Shown: positions 63,782 through 64,000 of the stretch, piece by piece
How the letters are laid out: the number at the start of each line of letters is the position of its first letter
Position numbering within the stretch: the stretch's first letter is position 1
NCBI GenBank assembly: GCA_943736015.1
Contig: OX031065.1
Location: forward strand, 14,847,427 to 14,911,426
DNA length: 64,000 nt
Direction of reading: 5' to 3'
Source: Tridacna crocea
Lineage: Eukaryota > Mollusca > Bivalvia > Cardiida > Cardiidae
Notes under the pieces: model-generated
What the model saw: only the letters and a program-made list of their open reading frames with translations
Databases searched by the model: none
What the model was told of the DNA's origin: nothing
Position numbers and translations under genes: made by a program

Positions 63782-64000
63782 AAGCTTTTTGCTTATTATT
63801 ATTAATTTTTTGCATGTCCAAGAAGATACAATTTATAAAGCTCCCTTTTGCCAAAGCATAGCTCAAACCTATTCCTGATAGAAATTTTGATCATAATGAA
63901 AAAAAAATAAAAAAGAATCAGCTAAGATTTCTATTCTATCATTAGATCTAGATCTATTCTAATAAATATTCACATCCATTTTACATCTTAATCCTTTACT
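63782..64000. other. AT-rich end of window with the start of a MITE
   Basis: The last bases TTAATCCTTTACT look like the left end of another piggyBac-type MITE continuing outside the window. Confidence 0.5.

Overview
The window is AT-rich eukaryotic DNA. It has phase-consistent GT-AG introns, tRNA-derived SINEs and dense interspersed repeats. The repeat types (agctcacctgagcacaatgt-type elements, minisatellite-cored elements of about 155 bp, motifs such as cctgcgcagtccgcacaggc) resemble those I associate with bivalve molluscs, possibly a dreissenid mussel. That assignment rests on memory, not on a search. No bacterial gene, rRNA or CRISPR array is visible.

Two real protein-coding loci are present, both on the + strand. 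(1) Positions 641-10637 hold the last nine coding exons (about 541 aa) of a CD109-like / thioester-containing protein of the alpha-2-macroglobulin superfamily: the thioester-domain helices, the CUB-like part, the receptor-binding domain and a Cys-rich, hydrophobic C-terminus. The upstream exons, including the thioester motif, lie left of the window. (2) Positions 48860-55500 hold a five-exon, 373-aa Iroquois-class TALE homeobox gene with a KPKIWS Iro-box-like motif.

Between them, 23.8-43.3 kb is a second, diverged copy of 4.4-19.6 kb. It carries the last six CD109-like exons, but frameshifts, four stop codons and an internal exon duplication make it a 5'-truncated pseudogene. Because the two copies can be aligned, several transposon insertions can be read as filled versus empty sites.

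The rest is mainly mobile DNA. The dominant element is a piggyBac-type MITE of about 228 bp: TTAA-bounded, ends CCCTTTACCA / TGGTAAAGGG, with a strong palindrome of about 60 bp at its centre. It occurs more than 60 times, in both orientations, in introns and intergenic DNA, sometimes nested. Others are: a second palindromic MITE family (ends CAGAGCTCCAGATAGA); five Helentron/HINE-like elements sharing a subterminal inverted repeat, a minisatellite-like core and a CTWGTT end; elements whose termini are tandem 15-16-bp motifs; a 2.66-kb TIR element; a 1.18-kb foldback element; two CAGGG-type (hAT-like) elements; and tRNA-derived SINEs with 13-bp target duplications. The two genes have no evident functional link. 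The most unusual features are the palindromic MITE family, whose subfamilies differ by paired changes in both hairpin arms, and the shared architecture of the minisatellite elements.
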